A DNA stretch of 64,000 nt. Origin: Mansonella perstans (lineage: Eukaryota; Nematoda; Chromadorea; Rhabditida; Onchocercidae). A model generated the notes under the pieces. The model made no database searches. It was not told the DNA's origin and saw only the letters and a program-made list of their open reading frames with translations. The stretch is taken from assembly GCA_037074765.1 (NCBI GenBank), contig JBAMDO010000049.1, forward strand, positions 62,001-126,000, given 5' to 3'. Positions 16,601-31,600 of the stretch are shown piece by piece. Each line of letters begins with the position of its first letter. Position 1 is the stretch's first letter. A program made the translations under genes and the position numbers.

Positions 16601-19600
16601 TTTCACAGAACTTAGACAAGTAATGTATTTCTATTGATTTCGATTACATCGGGTGAAAAAAATTAATTGCAGCGACTTTCCCTCCAATTTTCATCACTAA
16701 AATTTCACTCAAAAGAATGATTTAAAAAAAAAAACTGAGGTAGTTTTTTTTTTTTTTTTTGTGCATGTAAGTAAGAAAGAGAAAAAAGTATTTATTCATT
16801 TTCACTGTGCTGCTTTCATCAACTACAATACTTTGCTTTTTCTTATTGTCCTGTTTACTTCAATTGCTAGCGTTGTAACGATTGGTTGACAGTATTGCTC
16901 ATTTACCACTTACTTTTTATTCTTCTTTAAATCTTCATTTATTAATATCGAACAGTTTTTCCAATTTTCCCATGCATGACTACATTGACAGAAGGTAAGC
17001 TCATTAAAAAATTGAAATTAACTGATAAATGACCTTCGGCCAGTTAAAATATAGAAATCTAACGACGAATTGCCGTTTTTCATCCTTCTAAATCTTATGA
17101 TGAAATATATAATAATTAGGCAAGGAACGATCATTTAGAGATGTCGAATAATGATTGTTTAAATGGCTGAAGTGTCGGCCTCTTTTTTTAGGTCACCGGT
17201 TGAACAATTAAATAAAATGTCGAATGACAATGAAATTGAAGCATAAATACAAAAAATCAATCATCTTTTGAGAATAATTTAAAAATTCATGCTTCACATT
17301 GCTTCCAATGCCTATCTATCCTGACAGAAGCTAGCTAAATGTCTTCATTATTAAGCTGTTTTATTTTAAACTATCCATTTAAATTATTTATTTTGCATTA
17401 CATTCAAAAACTTTGCATTACGGAACTTTTTAAAATTATCTGTGCGATCTCCGTCCTAAAATTCAATTAAAAAAATTCATCACCGGAAGTCTAATGAAAT
17501 GTGAATTAAGTTAAGTGAGAATTTTATCTTTTTTTATATTGAGGTTTTTTTTTCACGAATTTCTAATTTGATTTATGAAAGGACACAATGTTCGGTGTAT
17601 GACAATAACTCGTCAGATTTATTGATTTTCGAGTTTCATACATTATTTTTTAACTGAGAAATAATCCTTTATTGAAAGCAAACAGTGCTAAATATTTTTC
17701 GAAAATCTGTGAAAAAATATTTGAAAAGTTTTTTCTCATACAAAATTTTTCTCAAGAAGGTAAATCACCTGTTGTAAATCACCTCAGGTAAATCACCTGT
17801 TGTTACCTTCGTTTACAGTTTCTGATCCGCTGATGCATTTTATGATCGGCTATCATCATAACTGCGATCAATGACAGCTGCATAAACTTTGAAGTTCTCA
17901 TTGCTTTCGCCGTATTTTTAGTGCTTGTTTCGATATAAAATAATGATTTTTCATATAGTTCCATATATGCTTATTAAGCAATTTAGACACCAAACTAGGT
18001 CTGGAATTTATTCTTCAATAATTTGATTAATTGAAAAATAATATTTAATACATGATATAAAACTGTTAAGCTTGGAAAACAAAAGTTCTGGAATCCTGAA
18101 ACGTCGTTTTTTTAGTTATGCCAAAAAATTTTTAAAATGATAAAAATTGAGTGAATTGAAATCATTCTTGTTCATTGCTGTTAAAGTTGAACGAAAATGA
18201 ATTTTTAAAGATTTAAAATGATTTGAAAGATCACATTTTGTAGTAAAAGGCTATATCATAACATGAAAGTTTTCCACTGCTGAATATTTTTTGTTTCTTC
18301 AATCATCATTGTCTCTTCTCACATATTCACTTTGGCATTTGTGAAGTGACCGCCATTTTCCTCAATTGTTATAGTTAATAAAGCGAAAGATTCTTACGCT
18401 AGCTATTTTTACATATTATGAATAAGATCATATAATCCAATTCAAGTCGCTTTAGGTCATTTTCAAATATCAACCTGTCTCATCTCCATTACATAGCCAT
18501 TGTTGAATTGACTATCATTGTAGTCAAATGGCCTATACAAAATGCGAGTTTTGTGATGACATCGATAAGATCAAGAGTCAGTTTCTCAGCACATAGAATA
18601 ATTTTTACTGTTTGTTTAAAATATAATCAAATTTTATGACTAACATTGTTTTTTTTTGGTTATTCAGAGCTTATTTAGCGGATAAAACTTGATAGGATAT
18701 GCAGATAAAACTATTTGCCACGTTTAAGGCAAATTATCATAGTTGAAAGTTAAATAGTCATATATTTTCAAATTTAATATTGAAAACATAAACTCATAGC
18801 TTCTCGTATGCATAAGGAATACAATAAGTTTATCGTGTCAATAACTTGAAATAAAACACGGCGCACAACTTGCGTAAGAAATTTAAAGTTAATTTCATAC
18901 CATTTCACTTCTGGTTTTTGTAGTTGCCGCTTGATATTTATCCATTTTTAGGCGTAGCTATTTGGGTTTAACATCATTTTGACGAATATTTTGGTTCGTT
19001 TAAAATCCTTCTGCTTCTCTAGATGTATCAGGATTTGATGTTTGATTTTATGATTTCTGCTGTAATTTGTTGATACTTGTGCACTTCAATCCATTTAAAT
19101 TTCCTTAATGGAAACTTCAATTCAGATTTATTTTGAGAAAGACAAGTTTTGACTAACATGTTTCTGGTTGTAATTTATTGCTTTCAGTTCATTTAGAAAA
19201 AAGCAAAGTTTTACTTCATAATTTTTGCAACCATGCGAATTTTTTACAATTTTTCTGTTTGTGATCATTTTCATTTCAAAATTTCATTTTTTCTTTGGAA
19301 GAGCAGGAAAAAAATACTTCCATCACAAGCGACAATAAAATAATCACATAATGACTTCTTTTCCCTCCTTTTTTCTTTCATCCAGATTGTTGATTTGATT
19401 CCATTTGTCTTTTCCTCTGTCAGCTTGATCAATCAAGGTCCATCAACCACTATTTGCTCCAATGATTTTATCAAGCGATCATTTCAAAATGTCTCCTTAA
19501 CTTTTAATTAAATTCCGACATTTTCGGTGATTTTTTTGCAAGATTCTGATTTCAAATCATCCAATAGTATTAGCCTCCAAAATTTTTTCTTCTTTTCCCA

Positions 19601-22600
19601 TCAATAAAAAATGCCTTTCGTAACTTAAAAATGCCAATCAATTTTAAAAGCTTCCGTTGCAGCGATCACATTCCATTCACTGCAGCGTGACAGTAGCGAT
19701 TTGTTTGTTTAAAGAACATTTTTCATTATCGTATCAATAATCTCTGGTACATCCATCAGTTATTGATTTACTAAATTTCCTTTAGTTCTCATTATAATTG
19801 TTGTTTTATATAATCTTATAATCCACTTTTGTATTGAAGCATTTTTATTCGTCTCGAAGAGAAAACTGTTGCTTAGCTTATCTGTGAGCTCAATTACAAT
19901 TTGATGCATCCTAACATTTTTCACAAAAAAAGCATTCATTCCAAAAATTCCACATAATGAGCATTTTCTGAGAATTTCCTGAAATAATTGAAAGTAACGG
20001 AATTTTATTACCAAAGTGATCAATAAGCAATGTTTTTAATGAAATTAAACACTAAAATGCGAAAAATTTATATTACTGTGTCTTGTTTTGTTCTCTTGCA
20101 AATGTAATTTTAAAATCCGAAATCCCGGAAAATCTTTGTTGATATGATATCAGCAGTAATCTATCGGCAAAGAAAGTAATAACAAGTATTTTTTACTGAT
20201 TAGAACTGTTGAAAACTGACTGATTATCACAAATTAGTAATGATATTAACTAGTTACTTTATTAACTAGCATTAATTATTAAATGATATTTTTGAAATTA
20301 TTTAGCATTTATTCAGAAGTGAACAAAAATTTATAAAAGTGGTTTTCATAAACAGATAAATGTATTCTAAAGAGCATTTTAGACGGAAAATGACATACTG
20401 TGAAGTCATAGCAACATTGTTAAATTGATTCCAACGGCCCTTCCAATCAGTTAATAGCAACATTTCTAAATTGATTCCAACGGCCCTTCCAATCATTTAA
20501 ATTAATTTTTTATTTCTGTCACCACTCCTGCTGTCTCTAATTCCATAGAACATTTCAAATGCATTATCAAATATGTAGAACGATAAACAAAATCAGAACA
20601 AACTATTTCATTGATTATTTGTTGAAATTTAATTAATTCTCTTACATATGGTTGTTCACAGATAGTGAAAAACTGTTTTCTTCAATTTTACAGTTAGTTT
20701 GGAATTCTTTCACCCATAAATAAGGAGATTGTTATATCATTCGGATTCCCTCTTCTTTACACTTGTTTGTCACCAGCTTGATTAAAAAACATAATGAAAT
20801 TTTAGCACATCTAAAATCATAGTGTTCAAGTAGGGAGTTTTTCTAAAACAAATTTTGCAATGTTACATATAATTGTGTTGGCTACTTTACTCTTTTGAGT
20901 TATTTTAATTTTGAAAATTTAGGACGGGTGAATAATAGCCTGACATTATTATTAGAATTTTGCTTTTATCCGAAACATTTGTAGCGCTCGAATTACGGTC
21001 CACCAAACAAATTCCATTTCCCATTCCATAGGTAAAAGGAACATTTGTATTCACAAACCATTTGTTTGACTCTGAAATTTCTGAAAAATTATAAATTTAT
21101 TAGCCAAAAAAAGACCTTTATGAAATAAGTTATCACTTCATTCTTATTGGAAACTGATTGACTTGACTGAAGTTCACTTAGATTGAAATTTCATCTATAT
21201 TATCAGAAATTTGCCCGTTCAGCTGTACTTCTTTGTTTCAACTGAGATAAGACGACTGGCTAATTTTGAATTGCGAATATTTTAAAGGTTTGTTGATCCG
21301 TGCAAATTTTATCTTAAGATAAACAATAAGCAAATCTGGATATGACGAATAAATTAATGAAGAATTTTTAGCTCTTACAATGAAGTGAATGCACATGTTA
21401 ATATAGCTTTCTTAGGAATTTGATAAACTATAACCTCCTCTTGCTAGAAAATGAAAAATTAGCTTAATTAAGCACGAAAATTTTGAAACTTTGTGGAAAT
21501 AACTTTGCAGCACAATTTTTGTTCGAAATGAATTTGAATGAAAATAGTTTCAGATAATCATTGCCAGCACCTTCTCTGTTGAATTTCTTGATTATTTATC
21601 TGAAATTCAAATAACTTGTGTCAATGAAAGGCTTAAATAATGTTATCACCATTTTCTACCTTCTTACCCGACACTTCTGAGAACAATTTTGCCCTAATTT
21701 TAGAGTTTCCTCAAAAGATAAAGGAGGATGAATTTTTATGTAATTTGTATGAAATGATCATCTTGTAAAAATTTATACTTAAAATTTATATAAATTAGTT
21801 TTGATGAACTATTATTATACTTTTAGATATCGCACAAAGAAAGAAAACACAAGGAAATGACTAAATGACGTTTTGTTTTGAAATTATTTAAATTAATGAT
21901 AGAGATAATGAACCTATTACAGTAATACTTCACCAGGTAGTTCGAGTGGTTTTACGAAAACACTCAGAATTAAGCGATATTATATTATTTTAAGCTTGCT
22001 TTTCGTTCGAATCCTCGGAAACATTTCATAGTGATGAAATGAACGGAACTTTCACTTCTTACCATTTCACATTTTGTGGTAGTATCCTTTTTGTATGAAG
22101 AATCAAAATGTCTCGCTCTTACTTATCCAATGAAACAATCAGTGCGGAAGAATCTCATTTCTTTTTTCGAAATTTGTATTTTTTGAAAACGAAACCGAAT
22201 CGAAAGAGCCGTTATCACATTACAATTTTGTTATTTAATTTTCATCATTTTTCTCTTCTTTCTTCTCATTCGTTTTTTTCACTTCTTCACATACCATTCA
22301 TTCAACTCGAATTCCATTATTTACTTCTTACAAAAAGAAAATTGAAGTTAACGATGAAAACTTTGTTACTCCAAAAAAATTTTTTTTTTCATGTTTTGTC
22401 GAATGTCTTTTCCTGTGAAGTTTCCCGCAATTGTTTTCTTTGATTTATTATTATCAATAATATAATTTCAAATTTTAATTGGGAATTTCCTTCTGTCAAT
22501 TATTATCTTTAAAATAAAAGGAAAATTTTGTCCTCTTTGAATAGACAGATTGGTTCTTTCAAAATATCAGTTTGGTTCTCAAAGGTTAGTAGCGCTTCCT

Positions 22601-25600
22601 TTTTTCTCTTGTTTTATTTTTAGTCTGAAACTCTTTATTAAGTCTCATCATAGTTTTCCTTGACCTTAGTTCGTCTGTTTTGTTTTGCATTCTAATTTAA
22701 AAATTTGATCCTAAATTTTGGTCATACATTCATTCTTCATGGTATGCGATAGATCTAAACGAAATTATCTTCCTTAATATTTTTTAAATATCAAGAAATT
22801 TAATAAATTGGTTTTTGAACTGATCTCAAGCTTCATTGAGAGTTCTAAACAGACTTGCAGCTTTTTTTTTTTGCAAACTGGCAGATGCTGACGACACTCA
22901 GAACAACTCCGGTGAAACTGTTTGTAATGTGAACATGTCATTGTTTCCAGCACTTAATTTTTTTCCATAATATTGTGTATATCAATCACAAAAGCCATAG
23001 CTAACTGTTAACAATTGAAAATCTGTTAACAAATTTGCAATTTGCTTGTCACTATATGAGAAATACTGCTATTAGAAAAATTTGTCATAATTCAGTAATC
23101 AGAAATAACTGCTAATATAAAAATGAATTGGTAGAATCGAAGAATATAAAATTAACTTCTTTTAAAATTTTTTGTCTCTTTCTAAAAGTCTTTTAATCAT
23201 TTTACTTTCTAAAATTTTTTGATCAACCAACGATTTTTGTGTCGCTTCTTAATTTAATACAAAATTTTAGATTGATACGGTGGTTATGTTGATTGTTTTA
23301 AACCTTTAAGTATTCGTATTTTAGTGCATGTGACAAGCAATAAATAAGAGAAAAAATAGAAAATTTGAATCATTGTCATTGTACAATATGAATAGAAAAC
23401 AAAACACGTTTCCGAGGTGCACTCACATACCGACTCTTTCGAATTACCGAAGTTTCCCCATTGCGATTATTTTCCTCTCTCACATTCTCTTACAAGTCAA
23501 CATCCATCGTTGTTGTAAAGGATGAATTGTTGATGAATCCAAAGCGTGTGTTTTCACTAATAAAATTTGCACCTTTTAAGGCGTAATTATTATAAGTGAC
23601 ACAATTTAACATGTTCAATTAAAAAGGTTCAATGTTTAAAACATTTGCAACAATGTTTTAAACATTGAGCATTCAAATGTGTTGAGAGCATATTCAAGCA
23701 GTATATTTAAAGACACCGGAAAGACCCCCAAATTCATTTTAATTTGGAAGAATAAACTTTTCGATGGCATTTTCGCATTCATTTTTCATTCAATATTAGA
23801 TTTTTCTATACTTCGAAAAAATCATCATCTCTGCTTGTAATTTATAGGATTTCCTTTCAGTATTGATGAAATCATTAAAAGATAGTGGAAATTAGGATTG
23901 CCCAATAGTTTCATTCACTTAGGTATATTATGTCACCATGAACAGACAAGATTATATCCTTTTTCTTTATCCTTTTTTTGCATATTGGAATTAGAATATG
24001 ATTAAAATGTGCTAGGATAAGATCATTTTTGTGATTATAGTAACCGATTAAGATATTTGTGACTCGATCTGATTCTTGTTTTATTTCGGATTTCCGACTA
24101 GTTTATTCTACTTCACCATTTCAATCTCTTTTTGAAAATTTCCATACGTGAATTGATATTTAAAAATTAGTTCCCTCGATCCTTCCCTGAGATGAGTATT
24201 AGCCAAAGCACTGATATTGATAGAAAAGTAGCGCCATCAGTAGCACTCTCAAATCTATTCTTACCTATTGAGGTCAAGAATCCCTCACAGTTGACCTAAT
24301 CCTTTTCAATGTATGAGTATGAATAAATTACAAATTTGAATAAATCGACAAATCATCCCTGTTATAGCTAAAAAATTTATTTTCAAACTGGCTGAGTTTA
24401 TCAGGATGTTAGGAAAGGAAAAGGCTATATACTATTATAGTTTGGAATTATAACACTCAGTATCATCAGAACGACCTCTTTCTACTGTTCAGTAGGACAA
24501 TGGTAGTGACATCTCTTTACCTGCATATGCTTCTCACAGATGCATTTAGTGCTATTTTCCTGTTCATTGGTGTGAGGAAAGGGTAGTGCTATTTTGTCCC
24601 GTATTTCCTGTTCACTTTATCAGAATTAAAGAGGGAAAACCCATTCAATTACACCTCATTTATTTGAAGGTATGTTAATTTTCCCTTCAATTCACTTTTT
24701 AATATAAAATGACAAGAAAGTTTCTCTATCATTTACACGAATTTCTGAACTTCTTGTGAACTAATTTTTTTCTTTAGTTCTTAAAATTTCTAAGTTATTT
24801 AACTTATCAAAGTAAATTTTCATATAGTGCGAATTTTATGTCTCTTCAAGTTGTTCAGCTAGTAAATAATTTTTTGAACATTATCTTATCATTAATAAGA
24901 AAGCTTGTTTTGGTGCTTTTTAGTGTGATGAAGTTGTTAATTTTCAATTAATACCATACAAATCTTCATTTAAAAACATTGTAAGACAACTTTTTTCTTT
25001 TCTTGATATCTTCTCACATTGTGTGGAATTCTGAAATTAAAATTGTTTTTATTTTTCTCAGCTTTCAGTTCATCGTCATTTTGATTTGATTAGTTGAATC
25101 CTTTTGAATTTTTTAATCATTTGATAATTTGCAGCCGTTGGACGATTCCGAAGCCATCATCAGCTGCAGCACCAGCCAACAAGCGCCAGTGCTGAGGATT
25201 TTTGAAATCAACGATTTACCACTGCATCGCAGCGATTTCACATTTCAACACGAAATTATGGTACGATCGAGGCAATTGTCCGAAGTGTGTTTCTCTTCAT
25301 TCAAAATAATGATAAAGCAAAATTCCAGTGAAAGTGTAGCAGAAATGATTGAAATATTGTGGGTGGTGAAAGAAATTTATGAGTGAATTCAGAAAATACA
25401 AAGTCAAACTAGAAGTGTTTATTGTGTTGGTTTAATTATTGGCTCTTGAATACTGTAGGAAAAGTCAGCTTAGCTTTTTTCTTAGTTCAGTTTCTTTCCT
25501 CTAAACTGGCAATTCACAATCAGTGTCGCTAGCACTAAGATATGGTCTGCAGAGGCGATGTGAGCAGAAAACAAACGTGAACTATTTCCTTTTTGACTGC

Positions 25601-28600
25601 TGTGTTAAAAGTTTTTTAAAGTTTATTTTTGAACTAACAAAACTTATTATTTTTAAATCTTGTGGTCCTGCTGCAAAAAAAGCGAAATAGTCCATGAGCA
25701 AGAAAATATTGTAAAATCAGTAAGGAATCTTCAGATGTAAGAAAAAAAATTCTTTCGGTTCTATAGCTGAAATGTAGTACATCCATACAAAGAAATTCGT
25801 GTTGCCATGAAATTCATTTTCTGAGGAGCAAAAAGCGTTGCGTAAATTTCGACTAACTTTAAGTTTTTGTTATATATACTAATTTCAAACTTTTCTTGTT
25901 TTATCATCCCAGTTTTATTTGATTTGAAGACATTTTTATCTGACAGAAAGTTCAGTATCAATAGTGAGAATAAACTCATTTATCAGATGTACAACGATAA
26001 ACTGGGACTTCATGCCCACTTTCTATAAAAGAGTGACTTGACCTTGTAATTAAGTGCAATACTGCGAAAGTCTCTTCAACTTCCCTAAGGAAATTTTATT
26101 GCATTATCCCTTTGATGACGAAGGAAGGTTCTACTCTTTACAATGTCTTTTACAATCCTTCTTCATTTTTTCGAACAGTACCTTTCTTTTCTACTTATAC
26201 TGAAACCCATTTGGGAATAAGATGTTGAATTTCCAGTAATTTAGGAAGCAAACGCATATGATTAAATCATTTTAAAGAATGATCATTAAATTACACATTC
26301 TGTGATGGCTTGAATGATTTGAAATCAATGTAGTTAGTTGTATCAGAATGTTAATGACACTGTTGATAGCACGAAACATATATAGCAAATTTTTAGTCTT
26401 GAAGCTTTTGAATTTGTAGAAATAATATGATAATAGTGACTCATTATTATGTATAACGACATAAGGTACAGTGCAAGTTATATCTGTGCAAAGAGCAACA
26501 GAGCTAATAGTAAAATGAAAGTATCTCTTGAAAATTTTTCCATTTTCATTTTCCTTCACAAATCATTTGCTTACAATTTCCTTTTGTTTTGTCCCACGCT
26601 TATGTAGAAAACTGAAGCTAAGAATAGATAGTTTATGCAACTACATTTGTAGTAACTCATTTTAATAATTCTAAGCGGTGAATACTGAAATAATTTAATG
26701 TGATATGGTAAAAAACTTTTACTTCACATCATCTGTCTGTTCATTCTCTTATTCTAATGCAAACTTGTCAGTGCTTTTACTGCTTGTTGGTATTATTTAA
26801 TGCTTGCTTTCAAAAATCTTTTCTAAGCACTCTTTATGATTATTTTAAATTTAATTCGCATGATCAAATTCTACTTTGTTGAGAATTAATTGTCATCTTG
26901 TCTCTCTCTTTGTGTCTTTCTCTCCTAATGTATTGTAGAGTATCAGAAAGTGCTGCTTTTTGCTATTTGTGGGAATTCGATGACCAGAGAACGGGTATGT
27001 AGGATGATTCACTACAGTCTTTTCTTTCTTTACACTATCGTCATTGTTCCGAATAACTTAGTAGGATCATGGCTTCTTCTTGGCTTTGCTGTTTCGATCA
27101 CAATATCTCAGCCTTAGTTCAAATTGTGCCGAATGTTTGCCAGAATTGTTTTGGAATGGACAAAATTTTTGAGTTAGTTTTAATAGTGCCACCTCTCTAT
27201 ATCGTCTAAAGTCAAAATTTATCAGAATATTGCGGTAAATCACTCCAGCGAAACAGCAGATATTCGCGTCAGTGAATCAAAAGAAAAATTATCGTCCGGA
27301 AAATTCGATGACTGATAATCAAAAATATTTTGGACTATCGGAAAAGAAATTGCCAATCTATGGTTCCCAGCTGCTGCTAATGCGGGAAAGAATATAATCA
27401 TCCAGCAAACAAATAAAAAACAAGCTTAACCGTCTAGTATCACGAATGATAATATCTATGGTTTCCAAATTACTGATTTCAAAAATCCTAACGTTAAAAA
27501 AATAACATCTAACGATGAAAGTTAAGATGCCGTAAACAAGATAGACTATCCGTCTTACGTAAGTTAAATATTCTTCAGTTGTTGCTGTAAACAGCAGTTG
27601 ATAGTCGCCTGGTATAAAGTGTTCGAATTACAGTTTCATTCGAAACAAGAGTTCAAAAGATACAAGTGTGCATAGTCTTTTTGCAATTTCTGGAAAGTTC
27701 AAAATTCCATCTTCTTTCCACATCTGAAAGATTATCGTGCAATTAAATTCCAGTTTGCTGCCTTTTTTTGAAGAAAGCTGTAGTTTTTTCTTAATGAATA
27801 AATCAAGAAATCTTTGCACACCAATTAAAATTCTTACCATATATGACGAAAGCCTTTGAACAAATTGGAGTGAGACGGTAAGCATGATAAATGACTCGAA
27901 TTTGATTTTTGTTCACTTCACTAGTACATGTACTGTAAAATTAGTTCATACCTAAGTGCACAGGACTTTTTTCCATATCAACATTGTCTGATAGCTGACT
28001 TAGTTCATTTTATTAGACTAACATGCCTGAGTTTTTTCTCAAAAAATTTATTTGTGAATGGTAATGTCAAAAGCATTCAATTCAAAATAAAAATGAATGG
28101 AGTTCATACAGAGATTAATTTAACCGGTTAATAAATGAATTTAAAAAAAATTTAAGTAATTGTGTTAGAAAGTACAGATTATTGCAGATTGCTGGCCTAA
28201 TGGACGAATCAGTCTCCGATCAGCCAACATTGAAACGTTTCTCACGATACAATCAGTCAATGCGTTCTCGACGGTCCCTTCACATGTGTGACTTGGAGCC
28301 TGGTTCTTCTCAGCAGCAGCAACCGCATACGTATTCCAAAGTGTAAGTGTTATCCATGAGATACTTAATCTACAGTAGGCTAATTTGCTAGATTACTTTG
28401 GCGAAATCTATTGCGCAAGAAAATAATATCTATTACACGACTCGATTTGGAAATGAAAGGAGTTTTTGTGATTATTGAAACTTCAAATTACTGAGACTTC
28501 AAATTTTTCAAGGTTAAAATTATTAAATATTTGGAAAAATATCAGATTGGCGCAGAATTAATTGCGTTTTTTGCATTGTTAAATATTGCTGTTTTAGATT

Positions 28601-31600
28601 GAACAATATTTTTAAATGATCGTATCTAAGTTATACATCATTTCAATGCATATTTCTGCTTGCTTTATGGTTCTTTTTCTTTAGCCAATGATTTTATTGC
28701 TTGCTATCTTTTCTATATTTATTTGAAATGAACGAATTATGTTAGGTAAAAATCAAATCCGAAAGTTTCTTAAAGCAAAAAAAAGCAATTTGCAGTAGCC
28801 ATTTAATTGTAGGACAATTCAAATAAATTTTTATAGTGAGTCTTACGGTGTGTGTATACATTTATGTATGTGTATGCGTGGTATGTCTGCATATCATCGC
28901 TTATGTATCTTTTACAGTTAGCGGTTATTACAGTAAAAGCTTAAGCACATTGTACTCAAGAACAAAATTTCCGTGACATTTGAAAGTTAACCCTTTTCAT
29001 AAATGAAAATTAATTTTATTCTACTTATTAATTCCTCCGTCCGTTAAAATGAAATCAATGTAATTACAGGATCAGTCGGTTGAAAACGGGATTCTTTAGT
29101 GGGAACTGGACACTACGTAGTAAAAAAGAGCAAAAAATGCGCCCATCTGTGCATGATATAGCTGTCATGAAGACTGGAAAGTCGTGAGTATTTCCTCTCA
29201 ATATTTATTTGCCCCCATTTTATTGCTTTATTTATGCGTACTTGTACATTTTAGATTAAAATAAATCTAGTACTGAACCATATCAGTCATTTAGTACATC
29301 TGTGATTACCTCTCCATGACCGCTAAAGTTTGGCAGAAGCAATTTAGGAAATTAGAAATAACCAATTATGCGAAGTAAAAGTTGCACTTTTGAGATTTTG
29401 ACGTGTCGTCTTCAAGAAAGATAATCTAATAAAAATTCAAAATATTGGTCATTTGATACTAATGTCACTAATATCTCTGAAGTTTCTCTCCGTTTCCAAA
29501 GCTTCCATTACTTGGATTAAAGTGTAGATTTAAACATTTGAAGTTTCTGTTCAATGAAGAATGGAATTAAATCTATTAATAATGAGAAATTTAGATCATC
29601 GAATTTATTAACAGCAGCAGCGACAGAATTGTCATTGGTATCAGCTAATGCAGCAGAATCGAACTTTTCACTACCACTTCAACAGCAATTTCAATATCAA
29701 GAGTGCCACCGTGTGAACAGTTTGGAACCTTTGGATTATATTCGTAATGATCATTCCATCTCAATAAATGACCATCGCATATTGCCAACATCTCCCGATC
29801 TCAGGAATTTTACGTTTGTATTTCCAAAAGTTTTCTCCTAAGTTTGTAAAAGATTCAAGACTAATTATTTAGCGGAAGATAAACAGCAAGTGTTCGGAGA
29901 TTTGATAAGTCCTTCTAGTTTTAAAAAATACTACACAGTGTCACACGAATTTCAGGTTATGTAAACAAAATAATTTGTAATTGACAGCATGAGCTCGTTG
30001 CGAGTCACTCTGAGCCATAGCACACTAAGTGGCCAAATGTTTTAGCACTTCTTTTAATACATCATATTTGTGATGCAACAAAGTTTTTGCAGCAAATTTA
30101 CTGATTTGATTAGGTAAAAAAGAGGAAGGAATGATGTCAGATAAATGAGCCTTCACGACAAACAATTTTCAGAAGTTTGCTGGTTGGAACATTTTTCATA
30201 TATCATAAAAGCCTCAAAATTTGATCATTTTCCACATTTTGATTATTAATTTAATTCATCAGCTAATGGAAGGATGCGGCTTCTCTATAACTCTCGAAGA
30301 GTCTTTAATTATGCCAAAATATGCTTGCTACTTGTGATCATTTGTGCTAATTAGTATTCAAGACCAAAAAAACTCTTTGTTTCGAAAAAAATCTCATTAA
30401 TGATGGTTTCAAAGCTGCAAATATTTGTGGAACGAAAAAGGTCAAATTATATAATAAGAAAAGTAAATGTGTTGACGAAGTATGACGAGGACGTCTTAAT
30501 TCTTTACTTCCACTTGTTTTTTTTTTTTTTTTTTTTTTTTCTTTTTTTTTTTGTCATTTCATCTAAGACTATCATTTGATGAAATTTTTGAGCCGTTATT
30601 CTTTTTTCCAAGTCCAAAATTCATTCTTTCGAATTATTTCATGCAATAATTGCACATCGCTGCTCCGTTCTCATTTTTCAATGATACTTTGCCTCATTTC
30701 ATTCAAAAATATGACCCGTTTTTGTCTTTCATTGTTCCAAACAATAAAATTTATCACTATCATTTCCTCATTAGGTAATCAATCAAAAAATTCAGTTTAA
30801 GTGAGTTGTTCTTCCAGTAAAATACTTCTGTTTTCCTGAACACATATACGAGCGATGAATACTGTCTATTATTTATTTGCTAATGATGTGAAAGTGATAA
30901 TCCTTTTCATTAACATTTTCAAGGAGGGAATTGGAATCTGAAAATCTTAAATATTTAAGGAATTCTGAAAAATTTGCGTAATTTTAATGTTGCGTTCGTT
31001 TTGTTAATTTCATATTAATGTGGAATTAGAAAGTACCGGAAAAGTCAACTTATTGGGTTTTGCATTTTGTTTTTAAGTATTATTTTGATTTAATTCTCTT
31101 TAAAAATTTCAGCATTGCTTCTTTTTTTTGAAACTAAAAAAGAAGAAAGATTTTTAATGCTAAATAGAGTAATATAATTAAATATCAGGATCAAATTTAG
31201 CTATTTTGAATTGCTATTTGGAAATTGAATTTTTGGGCAACTAAACACTAAGTGACGAATTCGTGCCATGCTTAGTTACTAGATGTTCCTAATATACTTT
31301 TTATTAATAAATAAATTTTTCTGATTCATTTTTAGGAATTTATATGACATAGTGGGATTTTTCTTTCCTTTTATTTCTCTTCGAGCTACATGATGTCATT
31401 AATCTATCGGTTTTATTATGGCATCACATTTTCGTATAAGATTACGATACATAACTTCTCATTATGTATTTCATGTTTTTTGTAGTAATTCATCAAACAG
31501 GCTCGATTTTATTGATTTCAATTTTCACTTTTTCTATTAGAAAAAGTGGCAGCGTAGAAACAATCAAGGCAATTTTAACTTCGCTAAATGAAATGTTTTC

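Larger units (their letters stand above)
10764..25134 (+). other. very long (14.4 kb) intron or intergenic gap
   Basis: Between the exons ending at 10763 and starting at 25135 I see only AT-rich DNA, simple repeats, a decayed reading frame near 15.4-15.9 kb, a 46-bp duplication and a 17-bp inverted repeat. If the 10680 exon belongs to another gene, this is intergenic sequence carrying the promoter of the SAM/PDZ gene. The 111-codon open frame at 22108-22443 is phenylalanine/histidine/leucine-rich and looks spurious. Confidence 0.4.

Noticed and set aside
21935..22024. Functional tRNA-Ser/Leu gene
   Set aside because: Box A and box B resemblances exist but the acceptor and D stems do not pair; kept only as a low-confidence relic.
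22108..22443. 111-codon plus-strand open frame
   Set aside because: It is rich in Phe, His and Leu from T/C-rich DNA, with no domain and no supporting splice structure.
27249..27405. Protein-like open stretch (reads TDNQKYFGLSEKKLPIYGSQ) in an intron of the SAM/PDZ gene
   Set aside because: No acceptor or donor of the needed phase flanks it, and it opens directly after a stop codon.
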